Source: Sulfurovum sp. (GTDB lineage Bacteria > Campylobacterota > Campylobacteria > Campylobacterales > Sulfurovaceae). Taken from it: DNA of 64,000 nt. Under the pieces are notes generated by a model that did not search any database, was not told the DNA's origin, and saw nothing but the letters and a program-made list of their open reading frames with translations. Where the stretch lies: contig JAIZOF010000001.1 of assembly GCA_020525365.1 (NCBI GenBank), positions 1,077,456 through 1,141,455 on the forward strand, written 5' to 3'. Position numbers and translations under genes: made by a program. This document shows, piece by piece, positions 18,068-26,927 of this stretch (positions are counted from its first letter, which is position 1; each line of letters starts with the position of its first letter).

Positions 18068-18973
18068 GTGGTGGATTTAAATGCATTACGTCAAGAGCGT
18101 AAAAAGTGGTTAAAATGGAAGAATATCTATCCCTATCAAGAGGCAATCTGCAATCTTCCAATTTTTAATGATGTCAAAATTACTTTAGAAGATCGCGTAA
18201 CAGTAAATATTCCCGCGCTGACAGAAGTTGAATCGGTACAGATAGAAAAAACGGCACGCTTGATGCTTCCATGGAGAAAAGGACCATTTCAGATTAACAA
18301 TCTTTTTATTGACTCAGAGTGGCAGAGCTATATGAAGTACAATCTACTCGAGCCTCACTTTGATCTTAAAAATAAAATTGTTGGTGATATTGGTTGCAAT
18401 AATGGGTACTATCTCTTTCGTATGTTAGCCCATCAGCCACAAAAACTAATCGGCTTTGATCCTTCTGCAATCTACTATTCCCAATTTCAATTTATTGATC
18501 ATTTTATTCAGTCCAATATTATTTATGAAATGCTTGGTGTAGAGCATGTAGAACATTATGAGCATAAGTTTGATGTACTCTTTTGCTTGGGGGTTCTTTA
18601 CCATCGTGCAGACCCGGTAGGAATGCTTAAATCACTTTTTAGAGGATTAAACAAAGGAGGAGAGCTTATACTTGATACCTTTATGATAGATGGGGAAGAT
18701 GAGGTGTGCCTTTCACCCAAAGAGCGTTACTCAAAAATACCAAATATCTATTTTATACCCACAGTTAATACTTTAAAGAACTGGTGTTACCGCTCAGGAT
18801 TTGAGAAAGTGGAAGTGTTAGAGGTTAGCAAAACCGACCTAAACGAACAACGTAAAACGATATGGATTAATACACAGAGTCTTGAAGATTTTCTTGATCC
18901 GAATGATTCAAGCAAAACAGTAGAAGGATATCCTGCACCTAAGCGAGTTTATATAAAAGCATACAGAACATAG
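18068..18973 (+). CDS. cmoB: tRNA U34 carboxymethyltransferase CmoB
   Basis: CmoB (301 residues) uses carboxy-S-adenosylmethionine to convert 5-hydroxyuridine at tRNA position 34 to cmo5U, widening wobble decoding. The N-terminal segment RKKWLKWKNIYPYQEAI, LPWRKGPFQINNLFIDSEW and the SAM-fold motif VGDIGCNNGYYLFRML are typical, as are FCLGVLYHRADP and LILDTFMIDG. Two adjacent GTG codons follow AAGGATA; either may start. CmoA, which makes the cofactor, is not in the window. Confidence 0.96.
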   Translation: MVDLNALRQERKKWLKWKNIYPYQEAICNLPIFNDVKITLEDRVTVNIPALTEVESVQIEKTARLMLPWRKGPFQINNLFIDSEWQSYMKYNLLEPHFDLKNKIVGDIGCNNGYYLFRMLAHQPQKLIGFDPSAIYYSQFQFIDHFIQSNIIYEMLGVEHVEHYEHKFDVLFCLGVLYHRADPVGMLKSLFRGLNKGGELILDTFMIDGEDEVCLSPKERYSKIPNIYFIPTVNTLKNWCYRSGFEKVEVLEVSKTDLNEQRKTIWINTQSLEDFLDPNDSSKTVEGYPAPKRVYIKAYRT

Positions 18974-19081
18974 TCTGCAAAAATCCCAAAAATCTTAAAA
19001 TATTTGGACAAAATTAAAAACTACTTTTATTTTTAAATAAGGAAGATTTGGTTATAAATACGCTATAAAAAAAGAAAATAG

Positions 19082-19121
19082 GAAAAACTTTAAGTTTTCT
19101 ATTTTTTGATCCATAAAACGA
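19082..19121 (+). promoter_or_regulatory. Inverted repeat upstream of hsrA
   Basis: The sequence AAAACTT, T, AAGTTTT is a perfect 7-bp inverted repeat about 40 bases before the hsrA start, followed by TCTATTTTTT. It could be a small terminator for cmoB or a binding site for autoregulation. The 160-base gap is otherwise AT-rich without clear coding content. Confidence 0.35.
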
Positions 19122-19136
19122 GAATAGTGCAAACAC

Positions 19137-19796
19137 ATGAGAATATTGACAGTAGGTTTTGACGACGATTATGTAAATGAGCTTAAAAATGAGCTTGAAA
19201 AATACTTTATTTGTATTATTGACAATGCAAAAGATATGTACGATGCAACTAATTTTACTGATTTTAGACACTATGAATTGGTGATTATTGTTGATGAAGG
19301 GATACATTTTTCCCTAGAACGTTATGTTAATGAAGTGAAGAAGAAGAAAAGTGAGACAAAGATTATTATTCTTACAGATAATATATATGGTCAATGCATA
19401 TTTTTTGATTTAGGAATTGATGATGTTATTGCTCACCATACTGAGCATCCAGATCTCATTGCGGTACGTGTACTTTCTAACATGAGACATCTTTTTGGTG
19501 CACAGATTAATATTGATAAACTGGTGATTGATATTGCCAACAAGAAGATTGAATTTGATGAGAAGATTGTCTCTTTAAATGGAAAGACTTTCGATATTCT
19601 TGCTTATCTTGCATTACGAAAGCAACGTGTTTTTAGTAAAGATGAAATTATTAATGCACTTTGGGAAGAGCCAGAGTATGTTTCTGACAATACGGTTGAA
19701 GTAGCAATCAATCAAATCAGGAAGCGTCTAAAGAGTATTTTAGGGTTTCAGGTTATACACACGGTACGTCGCCGTGGCTACAAATTCTCCTACTAA
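19137..19796 (+). CDS. hsrA: Atypical OmpR-family orphan response regulator, HsrA/HP1043-like
   Basis: This 219-residue protein has a degenerate receiver (1-120) and a winged-helix DNA-binding domain (125-219). The C-terminus, with ALWEEPEYVSDNTVEVAINQ and TVRRRGYKFSY, closely matches the essential Helicobacter pylori HP1043/HsrA regulator. The receiver strand that normally ends in the phospho-acceptor Asp reads YELVIIVDEG, with Val at that place, as in HP1043 where a non-phosphorylatable residue is found. No histidine kinase is adjacent. In Helicobacter the family controls growth-rate, translation and energy genes; the same role here is inference. Confidence 0.88.
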   Translation: MRILTVGFDDDYVNELKNELEKYFICIIDNAKDMYDATNFTDFRHYELVIIVDEGIHFSLERYVNEVKKKKSETKIIILTDNIYGQCIFFDLGIDDVIAHHTEHPDLIAVRVLSNMRHLFGAQINIDKLVIDIANKKIEFDEKIVSLNGKTFDILAYLALRKQRVFSKDEIINALWEEPEYVSDNTVEVAINQIRKRLKSILGFQVIHTVRRRGYKFSY

Positions 19797-19857
19797 AGCC
19801 TATACAGTATATGTAGGTTTAGATCTACTAGAATTAATGGTGAAGCAATATACACAA

Positions 19858-20463
19858 TTAGATTGTCTGCTTCACTTGCTTCATCCAGTAGGGAATAACT
19901 TTTTGTTCCGCTTTTAGAGTGGTACTGCTTCCATGACCTGGATATATGGTGTAATCCTCTTCTATTTTCATGACTTTCTCTAAACTTTCAAGCATCTCTT
20001 TTCCACTTGAAGAAGGAAAGTCCCATCGTCCAATACTCTGTTGAAAGAGGAAATCACCACTAAACCAGATATTGTCTATTTCGATGACGGAACAGCCAGG
20101 CGTATGTCCAGGAAAATGGTGGTACTGTACTTTAATATCAGCCAAATTAAACAATTCATTCCCAATGACTTCATAGTCAGGTTTGCTTGGCGGTGTACCT
20201 TGTCCTAATGGGTCATCCGTAAGCATAAATGTATCTCCTTTAGGGCAATAGATGGGAATATGGAGTATCTTTTTAATCTCTGCATTGCTCCAAACATGGT
20301 CAAAATGACCATGAGTATTAAGAATCGCAACAGGATTAGAGATATTTTTAAGAACCCACTCTGTTGCACCCACACCAGGGTCAATAATGAAATCCTTTCC
20401 TTTGATGGTAGCAATGTAGCAGTTTGTTTGATAGGTTCCCATGGGCTGGATTTTGATTTGCAT
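19858..20463 (-). CDS. Metallo-beta-lactamase-fold hydrolase (glyoxalase II-like)
   Basis: This 201-residue MBL-fold protein has all the metal motifs: THGHFDH (His51, His53, Asp55, His56), FPGHTPGCS, WFSGDFLF and YPGHGSSTT. It is shorter than true glyoxalase II and lacks its C-terminal helical substrate domain. It belongs to the broad cytoplasmic YcbL-like group of thioester hydrolases; substrate not assignable. It is divergently arranged with the DUF455 gene, 13 nt apart, so the promoters must overlap the neighbouring coding regions. Confidence 0.88.
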   Translation of the reverse strand: MQIKIQPMGTYQTNCYIATIKGKDFIIDPGVGATEWVLKNISNPVAILNTHGHFDHVWSNAEIKKILHIPIYCPKGDTFMLTDDPLGQGTPPSKPDYEVIGNELFNLADIKVQYHHFPGHTPGCSVIEIDNIWFSGDFLFQQSIGRWDFPSSSGKEMLESLEKVMKIEEDYTIYPGHGSSTTLKAEQKVIPYWMKQVKQTI

Positions 20464-20476
20464 GATATAATTCCTT

Positions 20477-21292
20477 ATGGATTTTCACAAGATACTTGAA
20501 GAAGCAATCATCAGTAGTGATGTGGCAGCTAAAGAGCATTTGACGCTTCTATGTTTGACATATTGTAACCAAAATGAGGTTAGGGTTGAAGCAGGATTCG
20601 TTCCTATGGAGTTTGAAACACCCTCTTATGCGTCACATTGCACCATTGTAAATCCAAAAGAGCTTCCTGCGCGTAAAGCATTTGATACCCCAGAAGGATT
20701 GGCAACACTAGTGCATGCTATTGCACATATTGAATATTCGGCGATAGATCTTGCACTTGATGCGGTTTACCGTTTTCCATACATGCCTCTTTCTTATAAA
20801 AGTGACTGGTTAGAGGTAGCAATTGATGAAATACGTCATTTTAAAATGTTGTATGCTATTCTCGAAACATTGGGATATACCTACGGTTCTTTTGCTGTTC
20901 ATAGTGGCCTTTTTGATGCAGCACGACACACAATGCATAGTGTACTTGACCGTATGGCAGTTGTTCCGCGTTACTACGAAGCTTCAGGGCTTGATGTAAG
21001 TCCACAGATTCTTAAAAAGTTAGAGAATAAACGTACCAACTTACAAGTAAGAGCACTGATTGATGCTCTTCATATTATATATGAAGAGGAGATAGATCAT
21101 GTCCAAAAAGGGGATAAATGGTTTAAATTTTGCTGTAAGCAGGAGGGAGTATCTACTTCAGTTTGGTTTGACATACTCAAAAAGTATCATTTAGTAGATA
21201 AGCATCGTCCTCATATTAATGTTCAGGTACGTAAAGAAGCAGGGTTTACCTGTGAAGAGATACGTAAACTTGGAGCAAAACAATGCGACTAA
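20477..21292 (+). CDS. DUF455 ferritin-like protein
   Basis: This 271-residue all-helical protein is of the DUF455 ferritin-like family. HAIAHIEYSAIDLALD carries the first Glu-x-x-His type ligand set, EIRHFKMLYAIL the second, and EEEIDHVQKGDKWF a third, together consistent with a carboxylate-bridged di-iron centre. The family is related to the tRNA hydroxylase MiaE fold, but function is not established. It overlaps lpxK by 10 nt, so the two are co-translated. Confidence 0.85.
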   Translation: MDFHKILEEAIISSDVAAKEHLTLLCLTYCNQNEVRVEAGFVPMEFETPSYASHCTIVNPKELPARKAFDTPEGLATLVHAIAHIEYSAIDLALDAVYRFPYMPLSYKSDWLEVAIDEIRHFKMLYAILETLGYTYGSFAVHSGLFDAARHTMHSVLDRMAVVPRYYEASGLDVSPQILKKLENKRTNLQVRALIDALHIIYEEEIDHVQKGDKWFKFCCKQEGVSTSVWFDILKKYHLVDKHRPHINVQVRKEAGFTCEEIRKLGAKQCD

Positions 21293-22212
21293 GCTATATG
21301 TACGAGCAGATACTTTTTCATCCCAAATGGTATCATTATTTATACATTTTAGTGTTACTTCCTATGGCATTATTGTATGGGATAGGGATGTGGATACGTC
21401 GTAAAACAGCAAAACGAAATGATTTTGGTATTCCCATTATCAGTGTGGGAAATTTAATTGTTGGTGGTAGCGGCAAGACACCTTTTGTGATTGCACTTGC
21501 TTCACGCTATGATAAGGTCACGATTGTCTCTAGGGGGTATGGTAGGCAGAGTAAGGGGCTGATTGAGGTAAGCTACCAAGGAGAAGTGTTGACTGATGTG
21601 ATACAAAGTGGTGATGAGGCAATGCTGATGGCACAGTCGCTTCAGCATGCTTCGGTCATTGTTAGTGAAGATCGATCCAAGGGGATCATGTTGGCAAAGC
21701 AACAAGGTGCATCACTTATCATACTTGATGATGGATTTAATCAGGTTGGGATAGAAAAATTTGAGATTATTCTTGAGCCTATGCGCATAGAGAATTATCT
21801 CCCTTTTCCCGCTGGCCCTTTCCGAGAATTCTTTTTTTGTAAATATATGGCCGACATAGTAGTAAAAGAGGGCAGGGATTTTTTTCGTAAAGTAATCTAT
21901 AAGAATTTACAAGAACGTATGCTGCTTGTGACTGCCATCTCTGACCCAGAACGACTTAATGTTTATTTGCCTAAAGGAGTGATACAGAAGATCTATCTGC
22001 CTGATCATGACTATTTTGATGAAAAAGAACTCATGTATTTAATGAAAGAGCATCAAGCGGAAAGTCTACTCGTAACTCAAAAGGATGAGGTGAAGATGAA
22101 AAGCTTTAAGTTGCCGTTGTCAAAAATGAAGTTAGAATTAGATATTAATAAAGATATTTTTCAAAAAATAGAAGAGTATGTAGAAGGATATAGACGTGAA
22201 AAGCAAGATTGA
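21283..22212 (+). CDS. lpxK: Tetraacyldisaccharide 4'-kinase
   Basis: LpxK (309 residues) phosphorylates the 4' position of the lipid A disaccharide, the sixth step of lipid A synthesis. An N-terminal hydrophobic helix (about 20-37) anchors it to the inner membrane, and the P-loop is GGSGKTPF (61-68). LIILDDGFNQVGI near residue 145 matches the conserved DDGFQ motif with an Asn in place of Gln. It overlaps both neighbours, by 10 nt upstream and 17 nt downstream. Confidence 0.95.
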   Translation: MRLSYMYEQILFHPKWYHYLYILVLLPMALLYGIGMWIRRKTAKRNDFGIPIISVGNLIVGGSGKTPFVIALASRYDKVTIVSRGYGRQSKGLIEVSYQGEVLTDVIQSGDEAMLMAQSLQHASVIVSEDRSKGIMLAKQQGASLIILDDGFNQVGIEKFEIILEPMRIENYLPFPAGPFREFFFCKYMADIVVKEGRDFFRKVIYKNLQERMLLVTAISDPERLNVYLPKGVIQKIYLPDHDYFDEKELMYLMKEHQAESLLVTQKDEVKMKSFKLPLSKMKLELDINKDIFQKIEEYVEGYRREKQD

Positions 22213-23047
22213 TGTCGTCAAGACACTTTTGGATGCATTGCCATTTATTAAAAAATTCTCCAATGAGAAAATTGTTATTAAGTATGGTGGTTCGGCACAG
22301 ACATCACCAGAGTTTAAAGAGTCTTTTGCACAAGATGTTGTGTTGCTGCATTTGGTAGGCATGAAGCCAATTATCGTACATGGAGGAGGCAAGAGTATTA
22401 CTGATCTTCTTGCAGATCTTGGGATTGAAACAGAATTTGTCAATGGGCAGCGCGTAACCAGCAAAACAGTGATGCGTATTGCTGAGATGGTACTCAGTGG
22501 GGAGATTAACAAAGAGATTGTCTCATTGCTTAATAATCATGGCACCAAAGCCATTGGTATTTCTGGGAAAGATGGTAAATTTCTTGAAGCACGCTCCAAA
22601 GATTTTGATAGTTTTGGTTACACTGGAGTTATTGAGAATGTTAATCCTGAGATTGTTCATAATATTATTAATGATGGCTTTGTGCCAGTCATTGCACCTA
22701 TTGCATCAAGCAGCAGTATTGGACACCCTGGTTTCAATATCAATGCTGATCTTGCTGCCAGTCAGATTGCCATAGCACTTAAAGCACGCAAAGTACTCTT
22801 TTTGACCGATACAGCAGGAGTACTTGATAAGGAAATGCAACTTATTACAAATCTTGATATTACCAAGACTGAAGCACTCAAGATTGATGGTACCATTAAC
22901 GGTGGCATGGTTCCTAAGGTTGATGCCTGTATCGAAGCATTACGTGGTGGCGTAAAGAAAGCGCATATTGTTGATGGCAGAGTAGAGCATTCGCTTCTGC
23001 TTGAGATATTAACATCTTCAGGGGTTGGAACCTGTATCGAACTGTAA
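22196..23047 (+). CDS. argB: Acetylglutamate kinase
   Basis: ArgB (283 residues) phosphorylates N-acetylglutamate in arginine synthesis. The kinase motifs are clear: VIKYGGSAQTSPEFK near residue 27 (catalytic Lys), PIIVHGGGKSI, HPGFNINADLAASQIA and INGGMVPKVDACIEAL. It starts with GTG 17 nt before the lpxK stop. The amino-acid gene sits in a lipid A context, so coupling reflects compaction, not pathway logic. Confidence 0.96.
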   Translation: MKSKIDVVKTLLDALPFIKKFSNEKIVIKYGGSAQTSPEFKESFAQDVVLLHLVGMKPIIVHGGGKSITDLLADLGIETEFVNGQRVTSKTVMRIAEMVLSGEINKEIVSLLNNHGTKAIGISGKDGKFLEARSKDFDSFGYTGVIENVNPEIVHNIINDGFVPVIAPIASSSSIGHPGFNINADLAASQIAIALKARKVLFLTDTAGVLDKEMQLITNLDITKTEALKIDGTINGGMVPKVDACIEALRGGVKKAHIVDGRVEHSLLLEILTSSGVGTCIEL

Positions 23048-23118
23048 CATTGCTTTGCTTTATTTGCCATCTCCATGATTTTATAATATTTCCTCCCTCA
23101 TTACTAATTGGATCGTAT

Positions 23119-23124
23119 TATAAT
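23119..23124 (+). promoter_or_regulatory. Candidate -10 box for the propeller gene
   Basis: TATAAT is found 34 nt before the ATG at 23158, with AAGGAAC as ribosome site. No convincing -35 element is visible. It matches the expected location and consensus only. Confidence 0.4.
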
Positions 23125-23157
23125 TGATAAAATAAATTAAAAATATAAGGAACATAT

Positions 23158-24345
23158 ATGTTTAAAAGAAAACATGTCATGCTCATTATGATTGTTCTGA
23201 TGGCAGTTATATCCTCCTTAAGTGCCAAAAAGATAAAATCAAAAGAGGTCTATACTGATGCTTGGCAAAAAATTTATGGTGGCAAGGAAGATGATATTGC
23301 TTATGGTGTTGTCTCGCTTGAAAATGGTGAAAGTGCCATCGTAGGTACCTGCAAATCATTTGGTGCACAGCGTACAGATATCTGTGTGACTCGTATGAGT
23401 GCTAATGGAGAGATGAGATGGCGTTTGTGGCTTGGTGGCAAGAAAAAAGATGAAGGTAAGGCTATTGCCAGAACAGTAGATGGAAATATTGTAGTATTGG
23501 GGCGATCAAAATCCTTTACCAAGGCATATGCTTATGATCTTTACGTAGCAAAGATCTCTCTTGATGGAAAAAAGATTTGGGAAAAGACGCTTGGTGGTGA
23601 GCGTGATGAATATGCTGGGGGTATTGCTGGTACCGATGATGGCGGTGTATTGATAGTAGGATCCAGTGAATCTTATGGCAAGGGTGACAAGGATATCTAT
23701 ATTGCTAAACTCGATAAGAATGGCAAGCTGGTCAATGCCCATAAAATAGGTGGAGAGAAAGAGGATGTAGCAACAGCACTTACCCGTACCCGTGATGGAA
23801 AGATGGTATTGGTTGGGTATCGAGAGGTTGAATACAGTGGAGATAGTGATTTTCTCATTATGGAGCTTGACCAAGCGGGAAAACGTCTTTGGACCAAAAC
23901 CTTTGGAGGAAAGCATGAAGATATACTTCTGGGTGTAACAGCAACAGTAGATAACGGAATTGTTGCCATTGGAAGTACACGTTCTTATGGCTCTTCCCAG
24001 ACAGATCTTACGGTTATGAAGATAGATAAAAAAGGTAAGACTGTTTGGCATAAGATTTATGGATTTAAGTACTATGAGTATGGTAATGCTGTAGCAACCA
24101 CACGTGATGGCGGCTTTATGCTTGTTGGTGGTACCAATACACTTGGTAAAGGAAACCATAGTGCCTATATATTAGCACTAGATAAGCATGGGAACCTTAT
24201 TTGGTCACATGTGTATGGTGATGAGCGCAAAGATATTGCTCATGGTGTGGCACGCATGAGTGAGGGTAGCTTAGTTGTAGTGGGTGAAACTGATAGTTTC
24301 AGGCGCGAGAAGAACTTCTATTTAATTAAACTGGTAAAACAATAG
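23158..24345 (+). CDS. Secreted seven-repeat beta-propeller protein
   Basis: This 395-residue protein has a signal peptide (cleavage about residue 23, LSA). The mature part consists of seven repeats of about 50 residues, each with a variant of YGGKEDDIAYG, then a DGG..VVG strand, S.G..D, and K.D..G...W. The seven repeat leads are YGGKEDD, LGGKKKD, LGGERDE, IGGEKED, FGGKHED, YGFKYYE and YGDERKD. This matches a seven-bladed propeller of the kind found in surface or periplasmic binding proteins. No catalytic residues are recognisable; it probably binds a partner or polymer. It stands alone with its own promoter-like sequence. Confidence 0.82.
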   Translation: MFKRKHVMLIMIVLMAVISSLSAKKIKSKEVYTDAWQKIYGGKEDDIAYGVVSLENGESAIVGTCKSFGAQRTDICVTRMSANGEMRWRLWLGGKKKDEGKAIARTVDGNIVVLGRSKSFTKAYAYDLYVAKISLDGKKIWEKTLGGERDEYAGGIAGTDDGGVLIVGSSESYGKGDKDIYIAKLDKNGKLVNAHKIGGEKEDVATALTRTRDGKMVLVGYREVEYSGDSDFLIMELDQAGKRLWTKTFGGKHEDILLGVTATVDNGIVAIGSTRSYGSSQTDLTVMKIDKKGKTVWHKIYGFKYYEYGNAVATTRDGGFMLVGGTNTLGKGNHSAYILALDKHGNLIWSHVYGDERKDIAHGVARMSEGSLVVVGETDSFRREKNFYLIKLVKQ

Positions 24346-24424
24346 TTTTCTAAGAAGAGTATGCGGATTGTCATTAGATTTTAGTTATAATAATGTTAAT
24401 GATAATACTGTATTAGGATGATGT

Positions 24425-25891
24425 ATGCAATTTATTGAGACCCGTGGAAATGATGGTATCAAACCCATCTCTGTATCTTTTTCGGAAGCAATTCTTAGCC
24501 CAAGTGCAAGTTTTGGTGGACTGTACGTACCTGAGAAGATTCCTGATGTGAATAGTACATTTTTAGAGAAACACCTACTTAGTCACTACAAAACATTGGC
24601 AATGGATTTTTTGATTCGGTTTGGTATTGATGTTGACAAAGAGACCCTGCAAGCAGCATTAGATCGTTATGATATGTTTGATGATCCCAATAATCCTGTG
24701 CCTCTTGAAGAGATAGAGGATGATTGTTGTGTAGCAGAGCTCTACCATGGTCCAACACGTGCATTTAAAGATATGGCACTGCAACCCTTTGGCTATATCC
24801 TCTCCAAGTTAGCACAAGTGCGTGATGAAAATTATCTAATCATGGCAGCCACCAGTGGTGATACCGGACCAGCTACACTGGAGACTTTCAAAAATCAGTC
24901 TCATGTCAAAGTTGCCTGTCTCTATCCTGATGGTGGTACTTCAGATGTACAGCGTTTGCAGATGGTTACAGAAGATGCTCCCAATTTAAAGATAATTGGG
25001 GTTAAGGGAAACTTTGATGATACACAGCATGCACTTAAAGAATTTCTATCATCAGTCGATTTTAAGGCAGAACTTGAAGCAAAGCATATTAAGCTTTCAG
25101 CTGCAAATTCAGTAAATTTTGGTCGTATTATTTTTCAAATTATCTACCATATTCATAGCTATCTTGAAATGGTTCGTTGTGGAAAGATTACAATGGGTGA
25201 GAAGATTTATCTTGTTGTTCCTAGTGGGAATTTTGGAAATGCCCTTGGTGGCTATTATGCGAAAAAAGCTGGTCTTCCAATTGAAAAAATACTTATTAGC
25301 TCCAATGCTAACAATATTCTTACTGATTGGATTGAAAAAGGTGAGTATGATCTTAATGGGCGTGAGCTGTTTATGACTAAATCACCAGCAATGGATATTC
25401 TTAAGAGTTCTAATATTGAACGCATTATGTATGATAAATATGGAGCAGCACGTACAAAAGAGTTGATGGAGTCGCTTGCATTTGAAGAAAAATTTACTTT
25501 GACACAAGAGGAACATGCTTTACTTAAAGAAGATTTTGCAGCAAGCTATTCTGATGATACGGAGTGTGAAAGTGAGATTACTCATTATGCCCAAAAAGGT
25601 TATATCATGGATCCACATACAGCAACCTGTATTAAAGCCTATAAAACACTTCGAAAGAAGCGTCTGCCAGCAGTTATCTACTCCACAGCAGAGTGGACTA
25701 AATTCTCACCTACTGTTGCAAAAGCACTAGGGTATTCTGTTGGTAATGATTCTGAGGCACTTAAGTGGGTGATGGAGCGGAATAATACCAATGTTGCACC
25801 AATAATTAAGACACTTTTTAAAAAACCAATTGTTCATACAGTGGTAGTGGAAAAGGACACAATTAAAGGAGAAATACTGAACTTTCTCTAA
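24425..25891 (+). CDS. thrC: Threonine synthase
   Basis: ThrC (488 residues) converts O-phosphohomoserine to threonine with PLP. The PLP lysine is Lys115 in GPTRAFKDMALQ; SGDTGPATLE and VPSGNFGNALGGYYAKKAG are further cofactor signatures. Length and N-terminal lobe fit the longer, fungal/proteobacterial type. A TATAAT at 24386-24391 and GATGATGT lie before the ATG. It is followed closely by the LysM gene. Confidence 0.96.
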   Translation: MQFIETRGNDGIKPISVSFSEAILSPSASFGGLYVPEKIPDVNSTFLEKHLLSHYKTLAMDFLIRFGIDVDKETLQAALDRYDMFDDPNNPVPLEEIEDDCCVAELYHGPTRAFKDMALQPFGYILSKLAQVRDENYLIMAATSGDTGPATLETFKNQSHVKVACLYPDGGTSDVQRLQMVTEDAPNLKIIGVKGNFDDTQHALKEFLSSVDFKAELEAKHIKLSAANSVNFGRIIFQIIYHIHSYLEMVRCGKITMGEKIYLVVPSGNFGNALGGYYAKKAGLPIEKILISSNANNILTDWIEKGEYDLNGRELFMTKSPAMDILKSSNIERIMYDKYGAARTKELMESLAFEEKFTLTQEEHALLKEDFAASYSDDTECESEITHYAQKGYIMDPHTATCIKAYKTLRKKRLPAVIYSTAEWTKFSPTVAKALGYSVGNDSEALKWVMERNNTNVAPIIKTLFKKPIVHTVVVEKDTIKGEILNFL

Positions 25892-25905
25892 GTTTAAGTA
25901 GTTGT

Positions 25906-26910
25906 ATGATGGAAAAACCGATGAAGATTATACCTTTAATACTTTTTTTTCTTGTCAGTAGTCAGCAGGCGAGGGAGAATCTGGTAGATTGTCGTACTGT
26001 TATCGGTAGTGTACGCGAGTGTAGTCCTTATGATACTAAATTAATTAGAGTAAAAAAGTTTCCCAGAAAAATTCAAAAGAAGTCTACTGTTAAAAAAATG
26101 CCTTCTATCTCTTCTGTAGCAACAAAGGAAGAAAAGCCTAAAAAATCTAAAGAAAGAAAGAAGCTGTTAATCAAAAATGCCATTGAGTCTCAAACTAAAA
26201 AAGAAGTAACTCCACCAGATGACTCAGTAAAAGAAAATATGAGTGAAATATTATCTAAACATGGAATATATAGTGTGAAACAAGGCGATACTCTTAGTAA
26301 GATCGCATTAATGTTTAGACTGAAAATCAATACACTTGTAAAGATGAATGCCTTAAAGCATAAAAATAGCCTTAAAATAGGACAGAAGTTAAAGATTCCT
26401 TTAGCGCAGAGGATGGTTGATATTATTGCTACAGCTAAGTATAAAGTACAAAGAGGTGACACTCTTTTGGGTATTGCTAAAAAATTTAAGCTTGATTCTA
26501 AAGAGCTGGTGGCTTACAACAAGATAAGAAATAGCAATCAAATACGAGAAGGGAAAGTGCTTGCACTGCCATTTCCATATATCATTGCAGAAGAGAGACA
26601 AAAACGTAGGCTAAGGGTAATAGCGACTGCCTATAGTTCTCATGGAGACCAGACAGACAGTACACCATTTCTTGCTGCATGGAACAATCATTTAAGACCG
26701 GGAATGAAGGTGATCGCTGTTTCAAGAGATTTGCTTTATAAGTATGGTATGCGAAATGGAACAAGGGTAAAAATAGTAGGTTTGCCTGGCTACTACAGGG
26801 TACGTGACAAGATGAATAAGCGCTTTAAAAGACGTATTGATATCTATATGGGAATCAATCGTAGAAAAGCATTGAAATGGGGTAGAAGGAGTGTTATTAT
26901 TCGTTGGTAA
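25906..26910 (+). CDS. LysM and 3D-domain cell-wall protein
   Basis: This 334-residue protein has a signal peptide, a Lys-rich linker (about 40-115), two LysM peptidoglycan-binding domains (about 122-166, YSVKQGDTLSKIALMF; 176-225, YKVQRGDTLLGIAKKF) and a C-terminal double-psi barrel of the 3D type (240-330: ATAYSS, STPFLAAWNNHLRPGMKVIA, then RRIDIYMG). The 3D domain is shared with MltA-like lytic transglycosylases; the Asp in RIDIYMG fits the catalytic position. The ATG at 25921 is also possible since it gives a cleaner signal peptide. Probably a peptidoglycan hydrolase or remodelling protein. Confidence 0.85.
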   Translation: MMEKPMKIIPLILFFLVSSQQARENLVDCRTVIGSVRECSPYDTKLIRVKKFPRKIQKKSTVKKMPSISSVATKEEKPKKSKERKKLLIKNAIESQTKKEVTPPDDSVKENMSEILSKHGIYSVKQGDTLSKIALMFRLKINTLVKMNALKHKNSLKIGQKLKIPLAQRMVDIIATAKYKVQRGDTLLGIAKKFKLDSKELVAYNKIRNSNQIREGKVLALPFPYIIAEERQKRRLRVIATAYSSHGDQTDSTPFLAAWNNHLRPGMKVIAVSRDLLYKYGMRNGTRVKIVGLPGYYRVRDKMNKRFKRRIDIYMGINRRKALKWGRRSVIIRW

Positions 26911-26927
26911 AAAAGTTAGCAATTAAA

